From Cohnella silvisoli (GTDB lineage Bacteria; Bacillota; Bacilli; Paenibacillales; Paenibacillaceae), in contig NZ_JAIOAP010000006.1 in assembly GCF_021190915.1 (NCBI RefSeq), positions 248,001 to 312,000 on the forward strand: a DNA stretch of 64,000 nucleotides, in the 5' to 3' direction. Within the stretch, counting starts at the first letter, position 1. The number at the start of each line of letters is the position of its first letter. The position numbers and the translations under genes were made by a program. Positions 31,922-41,606 of this stretch are shown here, piece by piece. The notes beneath the pieces are model-generated. The model was not told the origin of the DNA and made no database searches. It saw nothing but the letters and a program-made list of their open reading frames with translations.

Positions 31922-33745
31922 TTAGCCATACTGCTGAATGAGTTCAAGAAAAGCCTGGCCATACTTCGCGTATTTCGCGTCCCCGATACCTTTGACCGCC
32001 CGCATCGCCCGCTCCGTCATCGGCATTGCTATGCACATGTCCCGAAGCGTGGAGTCGTGGAAAATAACGAATGGCGGCAAGTTCTCCGAATCGGCGATCC
32101 GTTTGCGAAGCTGGCGCAGCGCGTTAAACAAATCGGTATCGACAGCGACCCCGTTCGACGCGCCGGCTGAACTGCCATAACGCGAAGAAGACCTTGTGCC
32201 GCGGGAAACAACCGGTGCTTCCGGTTCGACCTTCCGATAGACGCGCTCTTCCCCGTTCATGACGGCCAGCACCTGCTCCGTCAATTGAACGACTGGGTAG
32301 GCCGTATCCGACATTCGCAAGTAACCGTCCGCAACGAGAGCATGAATAAGCTGCACCAATTGTTTCTCCGGCATCTGCTTCATCAACCCGTACGTCCTCA
32401 ACCTATCAAAGTAAAATTGCTTGATCTTCGCATCGTTCGCGCCTCGAAGCACCTTAGCCGTCAAAGTTACCCCAAACCGTTGACGCATTTCGGAAATGCA
32501 CGCGAAAATGAGCTTTGCATCCTCCGTGACATCCTTCTGCTCCCTCGTATCCGTACAGTTAGCGCAAGTCCCGCAAGGCTTACTAGATTCCTCACCGAAA
32601 TAACGCACGATCGTCTGTTGCAGACAATCCCCGGTATGCGAATATTGAACCATCTCGTTAAGCAGCCGATAGTCGTTTTTCTTCCGCTCTTCCCCGGCTT
32701 CGCTCTGATCGATGAAAAACTTCTGCGTCACCACGTCCTGCGGCGAGAATAGCAGCACGCATTCTCCCGGCTCTCCATCCCGTCCGGCACGGCCCGCTTC
32801 CTGATAGTAGGCTTCCAGATTTTTCGGCATATTGTTATGGATCACGAAACGGACGTTGGACTTGTCGATTCCCATTCCGAAAGCGTTCGTCGCAACGATA
32901 ATCTGCAAATCGTCCCTTTGAAATGCATCTTGAGTGGCGCCGCGTTCCTCTTCACTTAGTCCTGCATGATACTTGCCTACCGGTACTCCCATCGAGTGTA
33001 CGAAAGAAAATACGCTTTCCACCTCACGACGAGTCGATGCATAAATAATGCCTGCCTGATCCGAATGCTCCCGGATGAATCTTGCGACATAATCGCGTTT
33101 ATCCGCATTGCGAACAACGGTCAACGCAAGATTATCGCGCGCGTAGCCGGTCGTTATTCTTACAGGCGCGCGAAGCTTAAGACGCTCAACGATATCGTCC
33201 TTAACGACATCCGTAGCGGTTGCCGTGAACGCCGCCATAACCGGACGAGGCTCGATGTCTCGCAGCAGCCGAATAATCGTCATGTAGCTCGGACGGAAAT
33301 CATGTCCCCACTGGGATACGCAATGCGCTTCATCAACCGCAATGAGCGGCACTTCAAGCCGTTGCACCATCTCGCGGAAATACTCGGATTCTAATCTTTC
33401 CGGCGCGACATACAACAGCTTGTAATGGCCCGCGGCCACGTTCCGCATCCGCTCATTCGTCTCTTTCAGGGACAGCGAGCTATTGATGAAAGTAGCCTCG
33501 ATACCTGCTGCATGAAGCGCATCCACCTGATCCTTCATCAACGAAATTAGCGGCGATATAACCAAAGTAACGCCGGGCAGTAGCAATGCCGGCACTTGAT
33601 AACAGATTGACTTCCCCGCGCCGGTCGGCATAATGCCGAGCACATCTTTACCGGACAAAATGGCTTCGATTAACGTATTTTGTCCCGTGCGAAATTGATC
33701 ATAACCGTAATAAGTCCGTAGAACTTCCAAAGCCGCTTGATTCAT
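31922..33745 (-). CDS. recQ: ATP-dependent DNA helicase RecQ
   Basis: About 607 residues. MPTGAGKSICYQ (Walker A), VDEAHCVSQWGHDFRPSY (Walker B and aromatic-rich loop), GRAGRDGEPGEC (motif VI), four zinc cysteines (C...CGTCANC) in the RQC region and a C-terminal HRDC domain. It unwinds DNA 3'-5' in recombination and fork repair. The frame is open to 33898, but ATG at 33745 has GGAGG five bases ahead and lies one base after the upstream HelD stop, so the genes are translationally coupled. Confidence 0.95.
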   Translation of the reverse strand: MNQAALEVLRTYYGYDQFRTGQNTLIEAILSGKDVLGIMPTGAGKSICYQVPALLLPGVTLVISPLISLMKDQVDALHAAGIEATFINSSLSLKETNERMRNVAAGHYKLLYVAPERLESEYFREMVQRLEVPLIAVDEAHCVSQWGHDFRPSYMTIIRLLRDIEPRPVMAAFTATATDVVKDDIVERLKLRAPVRITTGYARDNLALTVVRNADKRDYVARFIREHSDQAGIIYASTRREVESVFSFVHSMGVPVGKYHAGLSEEERGATQDAFQRDDLQIIVATNAFGMGIDKSNVRFVIHNNMPKNLEAYYQEAGRAGRDGEPGECVLLFSPQDVVTQKFFIDQSEAGEERKKNDYRLLNEMVQYSHTGDCLQQTIVRYFGEESSKPCGTCANCTDTREQKDVTEDAKLIFACISEMRQRFGVTLTAKVLRGANDAKIKQFYFDRLRTYGLMKQMPEKQLVQLIHALVADGYLRMSDTAYPVVQLTEQVLAVMNGEERVYRKVEPEAPVVSRGTRSSSRYGSSAGASNGVAVDTDLFNALRQLRKRIADSENLPPFVIFHDSTLRDMCIAMPMTERAMRAVKGIGDAKYAKYGQAFLELIQQYG

Positions 33746-33746
33746 T

Positions 33747-36095
33747 TCAGCCTCCTTGCTCAGGCAGCCAAGGAGAAGCTTCGCCTGTATGGTAGATGTG
33801 GAGAACGTGCAGGGCACGGGTGCAGACGGTATACAGCAGCTTGCGATCCTTCTCTTTGCCGTAGCGCGCTGATGAGGCATCCCATACGAGAACGGCATCG
33901 AACTCGATGCCTTTCGCCAAGTAAGAGGGCAGAACCGACACGCCCTTCGGCAGCTCGGCCGATGCTCCGGTTACAAGCGTAACCGGCACCTCGTCCGCCA
34001 GCAACTCCTTCAGCAATGCCGATGCGTTGCCCGTTTCATGAGCTGTCTTCGTAATGACGCCAATCGTACCGTAGCCTTTGGCAAGCAGCCCGTTAATATC
34101 TTCGGCAACCTTGTCGCCTAATTGTCCGCCGTCCTTGCATGCAATAACCTTAGGTGCTTCCCCTTTACGCTGAAAAGGAATAATGCCAACCGCATCCTCC
34201 GCGGCTAGAATGCCTTTCGTATATTGTACGATCGGCTCCGTCGAGCGATAGCTTGTTGTTAACCGCAATACGGAAGTCACATCCGGCGCCATCAACCGCG
34301 TCCATCCGCTGAATCCGCCGCTTTCCTGCGATTGAATATAGATCGCTTGATTGAAATCTCCAAGTACAGTCAGCCGAGCACGCGGATACCGCCTACGTAA
34401 ATAGGCCGCTTGGAACGGCGAATAATCTTGCGCCTCATCCACGAACACATGAAGAATATCGCCTTCAACAAGGCGGAATCCTTCCAAAGCTTCAAGTACA
34501 TACATGAGCGGCGTTGCATCCTCATGATCGATCGCCTTGCGCCCCATCGTCTCTTCCGAGCGCTGCGACATCCACTCCCAACCAAGCGGCAGCTTGCCGT
34601 CCGGCGAACAGGACGTGAACAAAGTTCGGCTTTCGAACAGTTCCCGATAAGTTGCTACTGCATCCAGGAACCTGTAGCGCCGAACCGCTTTGACAAGCGG
34701 ATCCACTGCAGCTTCCGCTACCCTCTTCTTAAGCCTTACGCTCATCTGCTCCTCATCATCGAACACTTCATCGTGGAAACCGCCTCTCCGCCTTACATCG
34801 ACATAGGCTCGCTGAATATCTTCGCTATCTACTAACTCCGCTGCCTCTTCAACCCAAGCTTCATCCAGTTGGGATTCCACCCATGCTTTCAGACGCTCAA
34901 GCAGCCAACGCCGCAACCCGGATGCACGTGCGCCGAAACCTTCCGATGCCCGAACGCTATAAAACCGTTCAGCCATCTCCTCTGCCGATACGATCGTTTC
35001 CGTGCGATACCGTAACGAGCGAAACCGAACGCCGTCTTGCTCAAGCCTTTTTAAATAACTTTCGACCGTAATGAAGAAATGCTCCGAGCCTTTGTACCGA
35101 ACCGATCGCTCTCTCGCTTCGCCCTCAGGCGTTCCATCTTCAGCCGCCAAAATCTCCGTCTGCGAGAATAAATCCTCCACCTCGAAACGCCGACCTATCC
35201 GGGCTTCGATCAACTCCCGGAATGTCATTTGTCTCATATTCGCTTCGCCTAGATCCGGTAACACACGGGAAATATATCCCTTGAACACAGGATTCGGCGA
35301 GAACATAATAATCTGATCCGGCCCCAACGACTGGCGAAACCGGTAGAGCAAATAGGCGATCCGCTGCAAAGCGGCAGATGTTTTCCCGCTTCCCGCGGCA
35401 CCTTGAACGACAAGCAGCTTGTGTTTTTCATCACGAATAATCCAATTCTGTTCCTTCTGTATCGTGGCAACAATGCTTTTCATCGCTGTATCCGAGCCTT
35501 CGGATAATACGGCCTGAAGAATTTCATCTCCGACCGTCTCGGACGTATCGAATAAGTGCTTTAATTGCCCGCCTCGAATGACGAACTGCCGTTTAAGTTT
35601 AAGCTCGCCCTCCATTTCCCCATCAGGAATGCGATAGGAAGCCGGTCCTGGCTCATGGTCATAAAACAGGCTGGATACCGGAGCTCGCCAATCGTAAACA
35701 TAGAACGTTTCGCCGTCTTCCCCTACAAGCGATGCACGTCCAATGTAGATGACCTCGTCCTCGCCGCCCTTTTCCGCGAAATCAATACGCGCAAAATAAG
35801 GCGAATCGAACTGACGAGTCAGTCGTTCCACCATTTCCGATGCAACCCGGTGGCTGCGTTCCCGCTCCGCAAGCAATTCCGCCTGCTGCACGATGCTGCT
35901 CCATGTCTCGCCAACTTCCGTTGAATCGGAGAAATTCATCCGCACGTCATCCCAGAAATCTTGGCGAATGCCGACAACGTCCTCCCGCCGATCCCCGAGC
36001 AGAGACAACTCCTTGCGCATACGACGACTCACCTGTTCAAGCACGACAAGCAGCCGTTGTTCTTCCTCATCTCGAGATGAAACTTGTTCGTTCAA
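33747..36095 (-). CDS. helD: HelD-like superfamily 1 helicase / RNA polymerase recycling factor
   Basis: 782 residues. QGAAGSGKTSAALQRIAYL (Walker A), VDEAQDYSPFQAAYLR (Walker B), LTTSYRSTEPI and TVCTRALHVLHIYH are UvrD-type motifs. The N-terminal coiled-coil arm (EEEQRLLVVLEQVSRRMRKEL) and YIGRASLVGEDGETFYVYDWRAPV segment identify HelD, which pulls RNA polymerase off DNA after stalling. Start is TTG at 36095 after GGAG. It ends one base before recQ. Confidence 0.9.
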   Translation of the reverse strand: MNEQVSSRDEEEQRLLVVLEQVSRRMRKELSLLGDRREDVVGIRQDFWDDVRMNFSDSTEVGETWSSIVQQAELLAERERSHRVASEMVERLTRQFDSPYFARIDFAEKGGEDEVIYIGRASLVGEDGETFYVYDWRAPVSSLFYDHEPGPASYRIPDGEMEGELKLKRQFVIRGGQLKHLFDTSETVGDEILQAVLSEGSDTAMKSIVATIQKEQNWIIRDEKHKLLVVQGAAGSGKTSAALQRIAYLLYRFRQSLGPDQIIMFSPNPVFKGYISRVLPDLGEANMRQMTFRELIEARIGRRFEVEDLFSQTEILAAEDGTPEGEARERSVRYKGSEHFFITVESYLKRLEQDGVRFRSLRYRTETIVSAEEMAERFYSVRASEGFGARASGLRRWLLERLKAWVESQLDEAWVEEAAELVDSEDIQRAYVDVRRRGGFHDEVFDDEEQMSVRLKKRVAEAAVDPLVKAVRRYRFLDAVATYRELFESRTLFTSCSPDGKLPLGWEWMSQRSEETMGRKAIDHEDATPLMYVLEALEGFRLVEGDILHVFVDEAQDYSPFQAAYLRRRYPRARLTVLGDFNQAIYIQSQESGGFSGWTRLMAPDVTSVLRLTTSYRSTEPIVQYTKGILAAEDAVGIIPFQRKGEAPKVIACKDGGQLGDKVAEDINGLLAKGYGTIGVITKTAHETGNASALLKELLADEVPVTLVTGASAELPKGVSVLPSYLAKGIEFDAVLVWDASSARYGKEKDRKLLYTVCTRALHVLHIYHTGEASPWLPEQGG

Positions 36096-36171
36096 TATTT
36101 CTCCAACTCCTTACACAAAACCTTCGTATTCTATGTTGTATCATGCTCATCGGATGAGTGCAACCTACACT

Positions 36172-36218
36172 CTAAAAAAGAAAAACAGCGTCGCAACTTA
36201 TCATAGTTGTTTCGCTGT
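36172..36218 (-). terminator. Terminator after the DeoR gene
   Basis: Minus-strand stem ACAGCG...CGCTGT (36213-36218, 36185-36190) with inner CAACT/AGTTG, then TTTTTCTTTTTT. It closes the DeoR-ABC-phosphonate block. Confidence 0.8.
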
Positions 36219-36235
36219 ATCTGGATATGGATGCT

Positions 36236-37027
36236 TTATGATTTGTTCGGAGGATTAATCCACCTTAAATCCATATTGTTTAGCTTTGCAATCCATTCCG
36301 TTGGAGGTGCTTGATCAGATACGATGATATGGATATCTTGAAGATCGGCAATTTTGGCTACCGTACGTTTAACGATTTTAGAGTGATCAGCGACAACGAT
36401 AGCCGTCTCTGAACTGCGAATTAATTTACGTGTGAATACGGCTCTATCGTAATCGTAGCTCGTCACGCCATTTTCCAAGGAAACGCCGTCAACGGAAACG
36501 AATGACTTATTCACATAGAAGTCTTCCATAATTTTCTCAGCAATTGGGCCGGATACTCGCAGATGTTTTGCGTTGACTTCCCCGCCGATAAAAATAATTT
36601 TACCATCGAAGGAGCCTCGTTTTTGGTGTTCAATAAGCAGCATAAGTGCGGGTATGGAGCTTGTTAATATCGTCAAATTGTGTTTGTTATCCAAGAAATG
36701 AATAATCTGCAGCGCCGTGCTTCCTTCATCAACAACAATGACATCGTTGTCCTCGATTAAGCCTGCTGCCAGGAAACCGATCTTCCGTTTAGCTTCCGCA
36801 TGAATGAACTCTCTTTCGTAATGCGCGGGCTCTACTTCAACTTTGAATTTAACAGCGCCGCCATACACTTTTTTTAATTTATTATCCTTTTCAAGCTCGT
36901 CGAGATCTCTGCGGATCGTTTCCGTAGTAACATCGAAAAGCTGAGCAAGCTCATTTGCAATCACTTTCCCTTTTTCATTGAGTAAATTCATGATGCTCGA
37001 TTTTCTCTCTTCACCCGCGAGCGACAC
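36236..37027 (-). CDS. DeoR/GlpR-family transcriptional regulator
   Basis: 263 residues, with an N-terminal winged helix (ANELAQLFDVTTETIRRDLDELE) and a C-terminal DeoRC effector domain (DEGSTALQIIHFL, DGVSLENGVTSYD). GTG start at 37027. It is the last gene of the ABC/phosphonate block, 55 bases after the ATPase, and most likely regulates that block, with a phosphorylated intermediate as inducer, as is usual for DeoR proteins. TTGT-repeat arrays at 41568-41606 and 45873-45910 are candidate binding sites. Confidence 0.92.
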   Translation of the reverse strand: MSLAGEERKSSIMNLLNEKGKVIANELAQLFDVTTETIRRDLDELEKDNKLKKVYGGAVKFKVEVEPAHYEREFIHAEAKRKIGFLAAGLIEDNDVIVVDEGSTALQIIHFLDNKHNLTILTSSIPALMLLIEHQKRGSFDGKIIFIGGEVNAKHLRVSGPIAEKIMEDFYVNKSFVSVDGVSLENGVTSYDYDRAVFTRKLIRSSETAIVVADHSKIVKRTVAKIADLQDIHIIVSDQAPPTEWIAKLNNMDLRWINPPNKS

Positions 37028-37082
37028 CCGGCTCTTCCCCCTTCATATTTATAAACAATTATACCACAATCCCCCTTCCGCA

Positions 37083-38198
37083 TTACCGGTATTGCAGTAG
37101 ATTAACACCGTTATCTGTCATATCGAAAATGTGAAATTTACGCTCCTTGAATTTGATATAGACGTTATCCCCCGAATTAACCTCAATTTCATTGCCTGTC
37201 AGTATTCGAATCATCGTTTCGAGTTTATGTTGCGGATCAATCGCTTTTACCAGCTTACCGCTGCCTAAATGTTCGACCAAATCAATCTTCATCTTAATCG
37301 CTTGCATGTCTGTCGAATCGCAGATCATAATGTCATGCGGTCTGATCCCGAACAGAACCTGTTTTCCCATATGCGTCTTATCCAGCCTTCTATCCTCTGG
37401 AAGCACATACTCGAAGCCATTCGTCGCGACAACTTGATTGCCGGATTTCTCCTCAAGCGTACCCTTCACCAAATTCATCGGAGGATTGCCGAGAAAGCTT
37501 GCCACGAAAAGATTCACAGGATGGTTGAACAGCTCGTTCGGAGGCGCGTACTGCTGGATTTTGCCGCCGTTTAAGATCGCGACCCGATCGGAAATCGCGA
37601 GTGCCTCCTCTTGGTCGTGAGTGACGATAATCGTTGTCACGCCCAAATTACGCTGGATTTTGCGAATTTCATCACGTACGTCCAATTTCAGACGTGCGTC
37701 CAAATTTGACATCGGCTCATCGAGCAGCAATATTTCCGGATTTTTGGATAAAGCCCGAGCCATAGCTACACGTTGCTGCTGTCCGCCGGAAAGCTGGGCG
37801 GGCTTACGGTCAAGCAAATGATCGATTTGCAAGATTTTGCTCGTTTCTTTCGCACGTTCATAAGCTTCCAGCTTAGGAATTTTTCTTTCTCTAAGCGGAA
37901 AGGCGATATTATCTCTCACTGACAGATGAGGGTACAACGCATAAGATTGAAACACCATGCCAATGTTGCGATCTTTCGGCTCCACATGATTTACCAGCCT
38001 GCCGCCGAAATAAATTTCACCCGATGTCGGCTTAAGCAGCCCCGCAAGCATCATTAAAGTCGTTGTTTTCCCGCATCCGGAAGGTCCAAGCAAGGCGACG
38101 AATTCGCCCTTATTTATCTCGAGATCCAGACCGTCCACAGCTTTGTTACCCTCTTGCTTACCTTCGTATTCCTTCACGATATTTTTCAAAGTAATCAT
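37083..38198 (-). CDS. ABC transporter ATPase, UgpC/MsmX/MalK type
   Basis: 371 residues: GPSGCGKTTT (Walker A), LSGGQQQRVAMARAL (signature), EILLLDEPMSNLD (Walker B), and a C-terminal TOBE regulatory domain (FGIRPHDIMI). It powers the two permeases encoded directly upstream, with an ATGA overlap. Since the sugar operon at 9674-13109 lacks an ATPase, it could in principle also serve that importer, but linkage here argues for a dedicated role. Confidence 0.94.
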   Translation of the reverse strand: MITLKNIVKEYEGKQEGNKAVDGLDLEINKGEFVALLGPSGCGKTTTLMMLAGLLKPTSGEIYFGGRLVNHVEPKDRNIGMVFQSYALYPHLSVRDNIAFPLRERKIPKLEAYERAKETSKILQIDHLLDRKPAQLSGGQQQRVAMARALSKNPEILLLDEPMSNLDARLKLDVRDEIRKIQRNLGVTTIIVTHDQEEALAISDRVAILNGGKIQQYAPPNELFNHPVNLFVASFLGNPPMNLVKGTLEEKSGNQVVATNGFEYVLPEDRRLDKTHMGKQVLFGIRPHDIMICDSTDMQAIKMKIDLVEHLGSGKLVKAIDPQHKLETMIRILTGNEIEVNSGDNVYIKFKERKFHIFDMTDNGVNLLQYR

Positions 38199-39025
38199 AC
38201 CTGCTTAGCTCCTCCCAAGTTAACGCTCATGAAAATCTTTTGGGTGAATATATAGAACACAACGATCGGCAGCGTATAAAATAATCCGATGGCGGTAATC
38301 AGGCCGTAATTGACGATTTGATTTTCTTTCGTAATTAATTTAGACAAATAGCCTGCCAATGTCAGCATATCGTCATTGAAAATAAGCAGCTTGAACAAAA
38401 ACCACTCCCCATAAGCTCCGAGAAACGAGAATACGGCAATCGCGCCGATCCCGGGCAGAACGTAGGGAACCAGTACTTTTTTAAATGCTCTGAACCGGGT
38501 ACAACCGTCGACCATTGCCGCCCATTCGATGTCCCAAGGCACATCGTCGAAAAAGCCTTTCATAATATAAACCCGTCCAGGAAGAGAACCCGTGATCGCC
38601 ACCAACAAGACGCCTAAATAAGTGTTGACCAACTGCATTTGAACTAGGATAAAAAAAGTAGCGATAATTAACGTAATGCCCGGAAAGGATCTCATGAGAA
38701 ATAGAAACTTCATCGCAGCCCGTTTCCCTTTGAAATCCAATCTGGAAAAGGCGTACGCCGTAGGAACGGAAATGCATACCTCGACGGCGACGATTAACAG
38801 CGAATAAATAATCGTATTGAATACGATCGGCCAAATTAACGGCAGCTTCACTCCGGAATACTCCACCGGCTCTTGGAAAAAAGCGAAATTGTCCAATGAA
38901 AATTGCCCTGTTGTAAAGTTCATCGTTGCCGATAGAAAATACCATACAATCATCGCTATAATCGGCAATGTAAACAACGTCATGTACGTGTGAACGAGCG
39001 TTTTTTTCAGCGTACTGGGTGACAT
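38195..39025 (-). CDS. ABC transporter permease (MalG/UgpE-like)
   Basis: About 276 residues with six membrane helices and the coupling loop EWAAMVDGCTRFRAFKKVLVP, which departs slightly from the EAA consensus (EWAA). ATG 39025 with GGAGG 7 bases ahead. Overlaps the ATPase start by four bases. Together with the next permease it forms the channel of the presumed organophosphonate or phosphodiester importer. Confidence 0.92.
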   Translation of the reverse strand: MSPSTLKKTLVHTYMTLFTLPIIAMIVWYFLSATMNFTTGQFSLDNFAFFQEPVEYSGVKLPLIWPIVFNTIIYSLLIVAVEVCISVPTAYAFSRLDFKGKRAAMKFLFLMRSFPGITLIIATFFILVQMQLVNTYLGVLLVAITGSLPGRVYIMKGFFDDVPWDIEWAAMVDGCTRFRAFKKVLVPYVLPGIGAIAVFSFLGAYGEWFLFKLLIFNDDMLTLAGYLSKLITKENQIVNYGLITAIGLFYTLPIVVFYIFTQKIFMSVNLGGAKQV

Positions 39026-39045
39026 CAAGTTACCTCCGTTGGATG

Positions 39046-39978
39046 CTAATCTTCAATTCTCGATGGTCTAATCATTTGGTCGAAATCAAATAGGCGTAAA
39101 AAGAATAAGGTTAGAATGAATGAGATAAACACGACGATTAAAGACACTGCGGCGCCATAGCCGTAATACTTCAAGTTAAAGGCTTGTTGATAGGCATATA
39201 AAGACAGTGTTGTTGTATCCCTCATCGGCCCGCCGCCCGTCAATAGCATAATGAAGAAATAAGACGATACGAAGCCAATCAACTCCGAGATCGTAATATA
39301 CATTAACGGCCACTTTAAGGTTGGCATAATAATTTTCGTAATGACCGATTTCTCGCTTGCGCCATCCACCCGAGCAGCTTTGTATAAATCTTCGGGTATC
39401 GAGTTGATCGCTGCGGACAACAGAATCATGCCTCCGGAAATAGTGGAAACGATCGTCGCTAAAATAACAATTGCCATTGCACCTTTCGTAAACCAAGACA
39501 CCGGATCGGATACAATCCCGAATTGCTGCATTAAGCTATTGAGAAACCCTTCCTCGGTTGGATCGAATACATATTTCCAGAAGGTCACATAGACGACAGC
39601 GGGAATAATACTTGGAATGAGCCATAACACTCTGTATAGGACAGCTGATAATTTACCTTTAAGAAAGTACTGTGTGGCAATCGAAATGATTAATGCGAAG
39701 AGCAAAGAGATGGCTAATGATAGAACGGCAAAGATTGCCGTATTCCATAATATTTGCGGAAGATTGTAATCGGAGAAAATCCTTGTGAAATTGGTCACTC
39801 CGACGAATTTGGGTTTCATAGAGGCGTTCAAATCCGTGAAGGACATGACGATCGTTGCGATGGCAGGCAAAATAAAAAACACAAACACAAGTAACGCAAA
39901 CGGTGCTATAAATAAATACGGGTATATTTTTTTAGTAAACGGTTTCTTGTAAATTTGCCGAGACGCCGCATTTTCCAT
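39046..39978 (-). CDS. ABC transporter permease (MalF/UgpA-like)
   Basis: 310 residues, six helices, coupling loop DLYKAARVDGASEKSVITKIIMPTLKWP split over residues about 205-232 (KAARVDGA at its core). Twenty bases upstream of the second permease. Separated from the binding-protein gene by a perfect hairpin at 40011-40049, which should hold receptor mRNA above permease mRNA. Confidence 0.92.
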   Translation of the reverse strand: MENAASRQIYKKPFTKKIYPYLFIAPFALLVFVFFILPAIATIVMSFTDLNASMKPKFVGVTNFTRIFSDYNLPQILWNTAIFAVLSLAISLLFALIISIATQYFLKGKLSAVLYRVLWLIPSIIPAVVYVTFWKYVFDPTEEGFLNSLMQQFGIVSDPVSWFTKGAMAIVILATIVSTISGGMILLSAAINSIPEDLYKAARVDGASEKSVITKIIMPTLKWPLMYITISELIGFVSSYFFIMLLTGGGPMRDTTTLSLYAYQQAFNLKYYGYGAAVSLIVVFISFILTLFFLRLFDFDQMIRPSRIED

Positions 39979-40010
39979 GCCAACTTTTCACCCGCTTTCT
40001 TGATGTTAAA

Positions 40011-40049
40011 TGGAAAGGTGCTCTAACCTATGATTAGAGCACCTTTCCA
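40011..40049 (-). terminator. Perfect 16-bp hairpin between binding protein and permease
   Basis: TGGAAAGGTGCTCTAA (40011-40026) and TTAGAGCACCTTTCCA (40034-40049) are exact inverted copies with a 7-base loop. Only a short T tract follows on the minus strand, so partial termination or 3'-end protection of the binding-protein message is likely. Confidence 0.7.
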
Positions 40050-40073
40050 TAGAATGAATCCACTTACTGCTAT

Positions 40074-41468
40074 TTACTCAATGATGACATGATCCGCAGG
40101 GACGTTTTGCTTGACTTCCTTCTTGAATAAATCGTAAGCTTCTTCGGGAGATTTACCCTTAGTTAGGATAGCATCAACCCCTAAAGTATAGCCCTTAACA
40201 AAAATGGCATAATCCGGCTGCGGCGGACGAGCGCGGGTGAACTCGACTAAGTACGCATGGTCTTTGTAAAAGTCCATCGCCTTAAAGCGCGCATCCTCTT
40301 GAGCTTCCGGCGTTACAGGCAATTTACCGCTCGCTACTGTATGGTTGACCTGCAGATCGGGATCAAGGACATGCTCGATCAATTTTTGCACATACGGCAT
40401 TTTCTCATCGTCCACTTTCGGACCAACGTATATCAAGGCCGGGTTGCTGAATGAAGATGGCTTTCCGCCTTTTGTCGCTGCCGGGATCGGAATCCAAATC
40501 ACATTCTCCTTGAACCACTTGTTGTAGCCCTCGATATCATCTTTCATGCCGTTTGCTTCACGCATCATTTGGTAAAACTCCGTACGGGCGAATTCAGCGA
40601 AGATGTCGCCCTTAATGAACATAGGAGCCGCTTTGTCCGTGTCGATATCGCCGATACCTTCGGTAATGACACCGCGTTTCACGGCATCGGACCAGAATGA
40701 ATATACGTCCTTCGCTTGAGCGGCAAGCACTAATTTATTCTGTTCCGGGTCATAGTTATAATTGCCATACGCATAGTTCCAGCCTTCGAATCTCGTATCT
40801 TCTACAGCGAAGCCGACTTTAACCAAGTTCTTCTTCTTCGCATCGTCCGCTAAGTTCACCAGATCTCCAAATGTAAAATCTCCGTTATCGACACGAGCCT
40901 TCAAGCCATCGACCTGTTCGTCCGTCCAGCCCAATCCCAGCAGAGCTTTGCGGCTAATAAATACCGGAGATGCATCCATATCTTGAATAACGCCATAATA
41001 ATGACCATCGTATTTCATAATATTCGTATAGGAATCGGGAACGCTCTTGAATACATTGGAATCTTTAACCCAATCGATCTCGCGAATAAGCCCTGCGTTG
41101 AGCTGCCACCCAATGTCGACGCTCGAATTAATGAAAATATCCGCAATTTTGCCCGCTTGCGCTTGAAGAATCAATTCATCGTCGCCTATTCCTGGCCACC
41201 AATCGATTTTCACTTGAGCATTTTCAGCTTTCAGCTCTTCATTCAAACGCTTTTCGGCCTCGATAAAGTTGTCTTTGCGTGCTCCCCAGGTGTTCTCGCG
41301 GACAGAAATGGTAACTTCCTTTGCCTTGTCGCCATTGTTGACACTGCTGGTACTACTGTTGGTACTACTCGATGCCATTGAGTTCCCAGCTTCGTTATTT
41401 GTTCCGCAACCAGCTAAAAAACCCGCGCACATGACAATACTTAACGCACTAGCAACAAGTTTCTTCAT
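40074..41468 (-). CDS. Extracellular substrate-binding lipoprotein (SBP family 1)
   Basis: 464 residues with a lipobox (LAGC, Cys21), a Ser/Thr-Asn linker and a family 1 solute-binding domain (APMFIKGDIFAEFARTEF, PEEAYDLFKKEV). It is the receptor of the importer encoded next. Family 1 receptors bind sugars and sugar-phosphate compounds (UgpB binds glycerol-3-phosphate). Together with PhnX downstream of the same promoter region, a phosphonate-bearing glyco- or glycerol compound is a reasonable ligand (inference). ATG follows AGGAGG by 10 bases. Confidence 0.9.
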   Translation of the reverse strand: MKKLVASALSIVMCAGFLAGCGTNNEAGNSMASSSTNSSTSSVNNGDKAKEVTISVRENTWGARKDNFIEAEKRLNEELKAENAQVKIDWWPGIGDDELILQAQAGKIADIFINSSVDIGWQLNAGLIREIDWVKDSNVFKSVPDSYTNIMKYDGHYYGVIQDMDASPVFISRKALLGLGWTDEQVDGLKARVDNGDFTFGDLVNLADDAKKKNLVKVGFAVEDTRFEGWNYAYGNYNYDPEQNKLVLAAQAKDVYSFWSDAVKRGVITEGIGDIDTDKAAPMFIKGDIFAEFARTEFYQMMREANGMKDDIEGYNKWFKENVIWIPIPAATKGGKPSSFSNPALIYVGPKVDDEKMPYVQKLIEHVLDPDLQVNHTVASGKLPVTPEAQEDARFKAMDFYKDHAYLVEFTRARPPQPDYAIFVKGYTLGVDAILTKGKSPEEAYDLFKKEVKQNVPADHVIIE

Positions 41469-41567
41469 TTCATTGAATCCTCCTTATGGACTCTTCACTC
41501 GTATTTTTTCTCTCATACAAGCTTAGTATAGAACCATAGTGTAAAAGGAGGATTAAATCCACGTTAA

Positions 41568-41606
41568 TTGTTTGTTTTATTGTTGTTTTATATGAAATAA
41601 TGTTGT
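41568..41606. promoter_or_regulatory. TTGT-repeat array, candidate DeoR operator
   Basis: Plus-strand TTGTTT-type units start at 41568, 41572, 41580, 41583 and 41603. The array lies just upstream of the binding-protein gene. A similar array occurs at 45873-45910 before the first PHP gene, both in the presumed DeoR regulon. Confidence 0.4.
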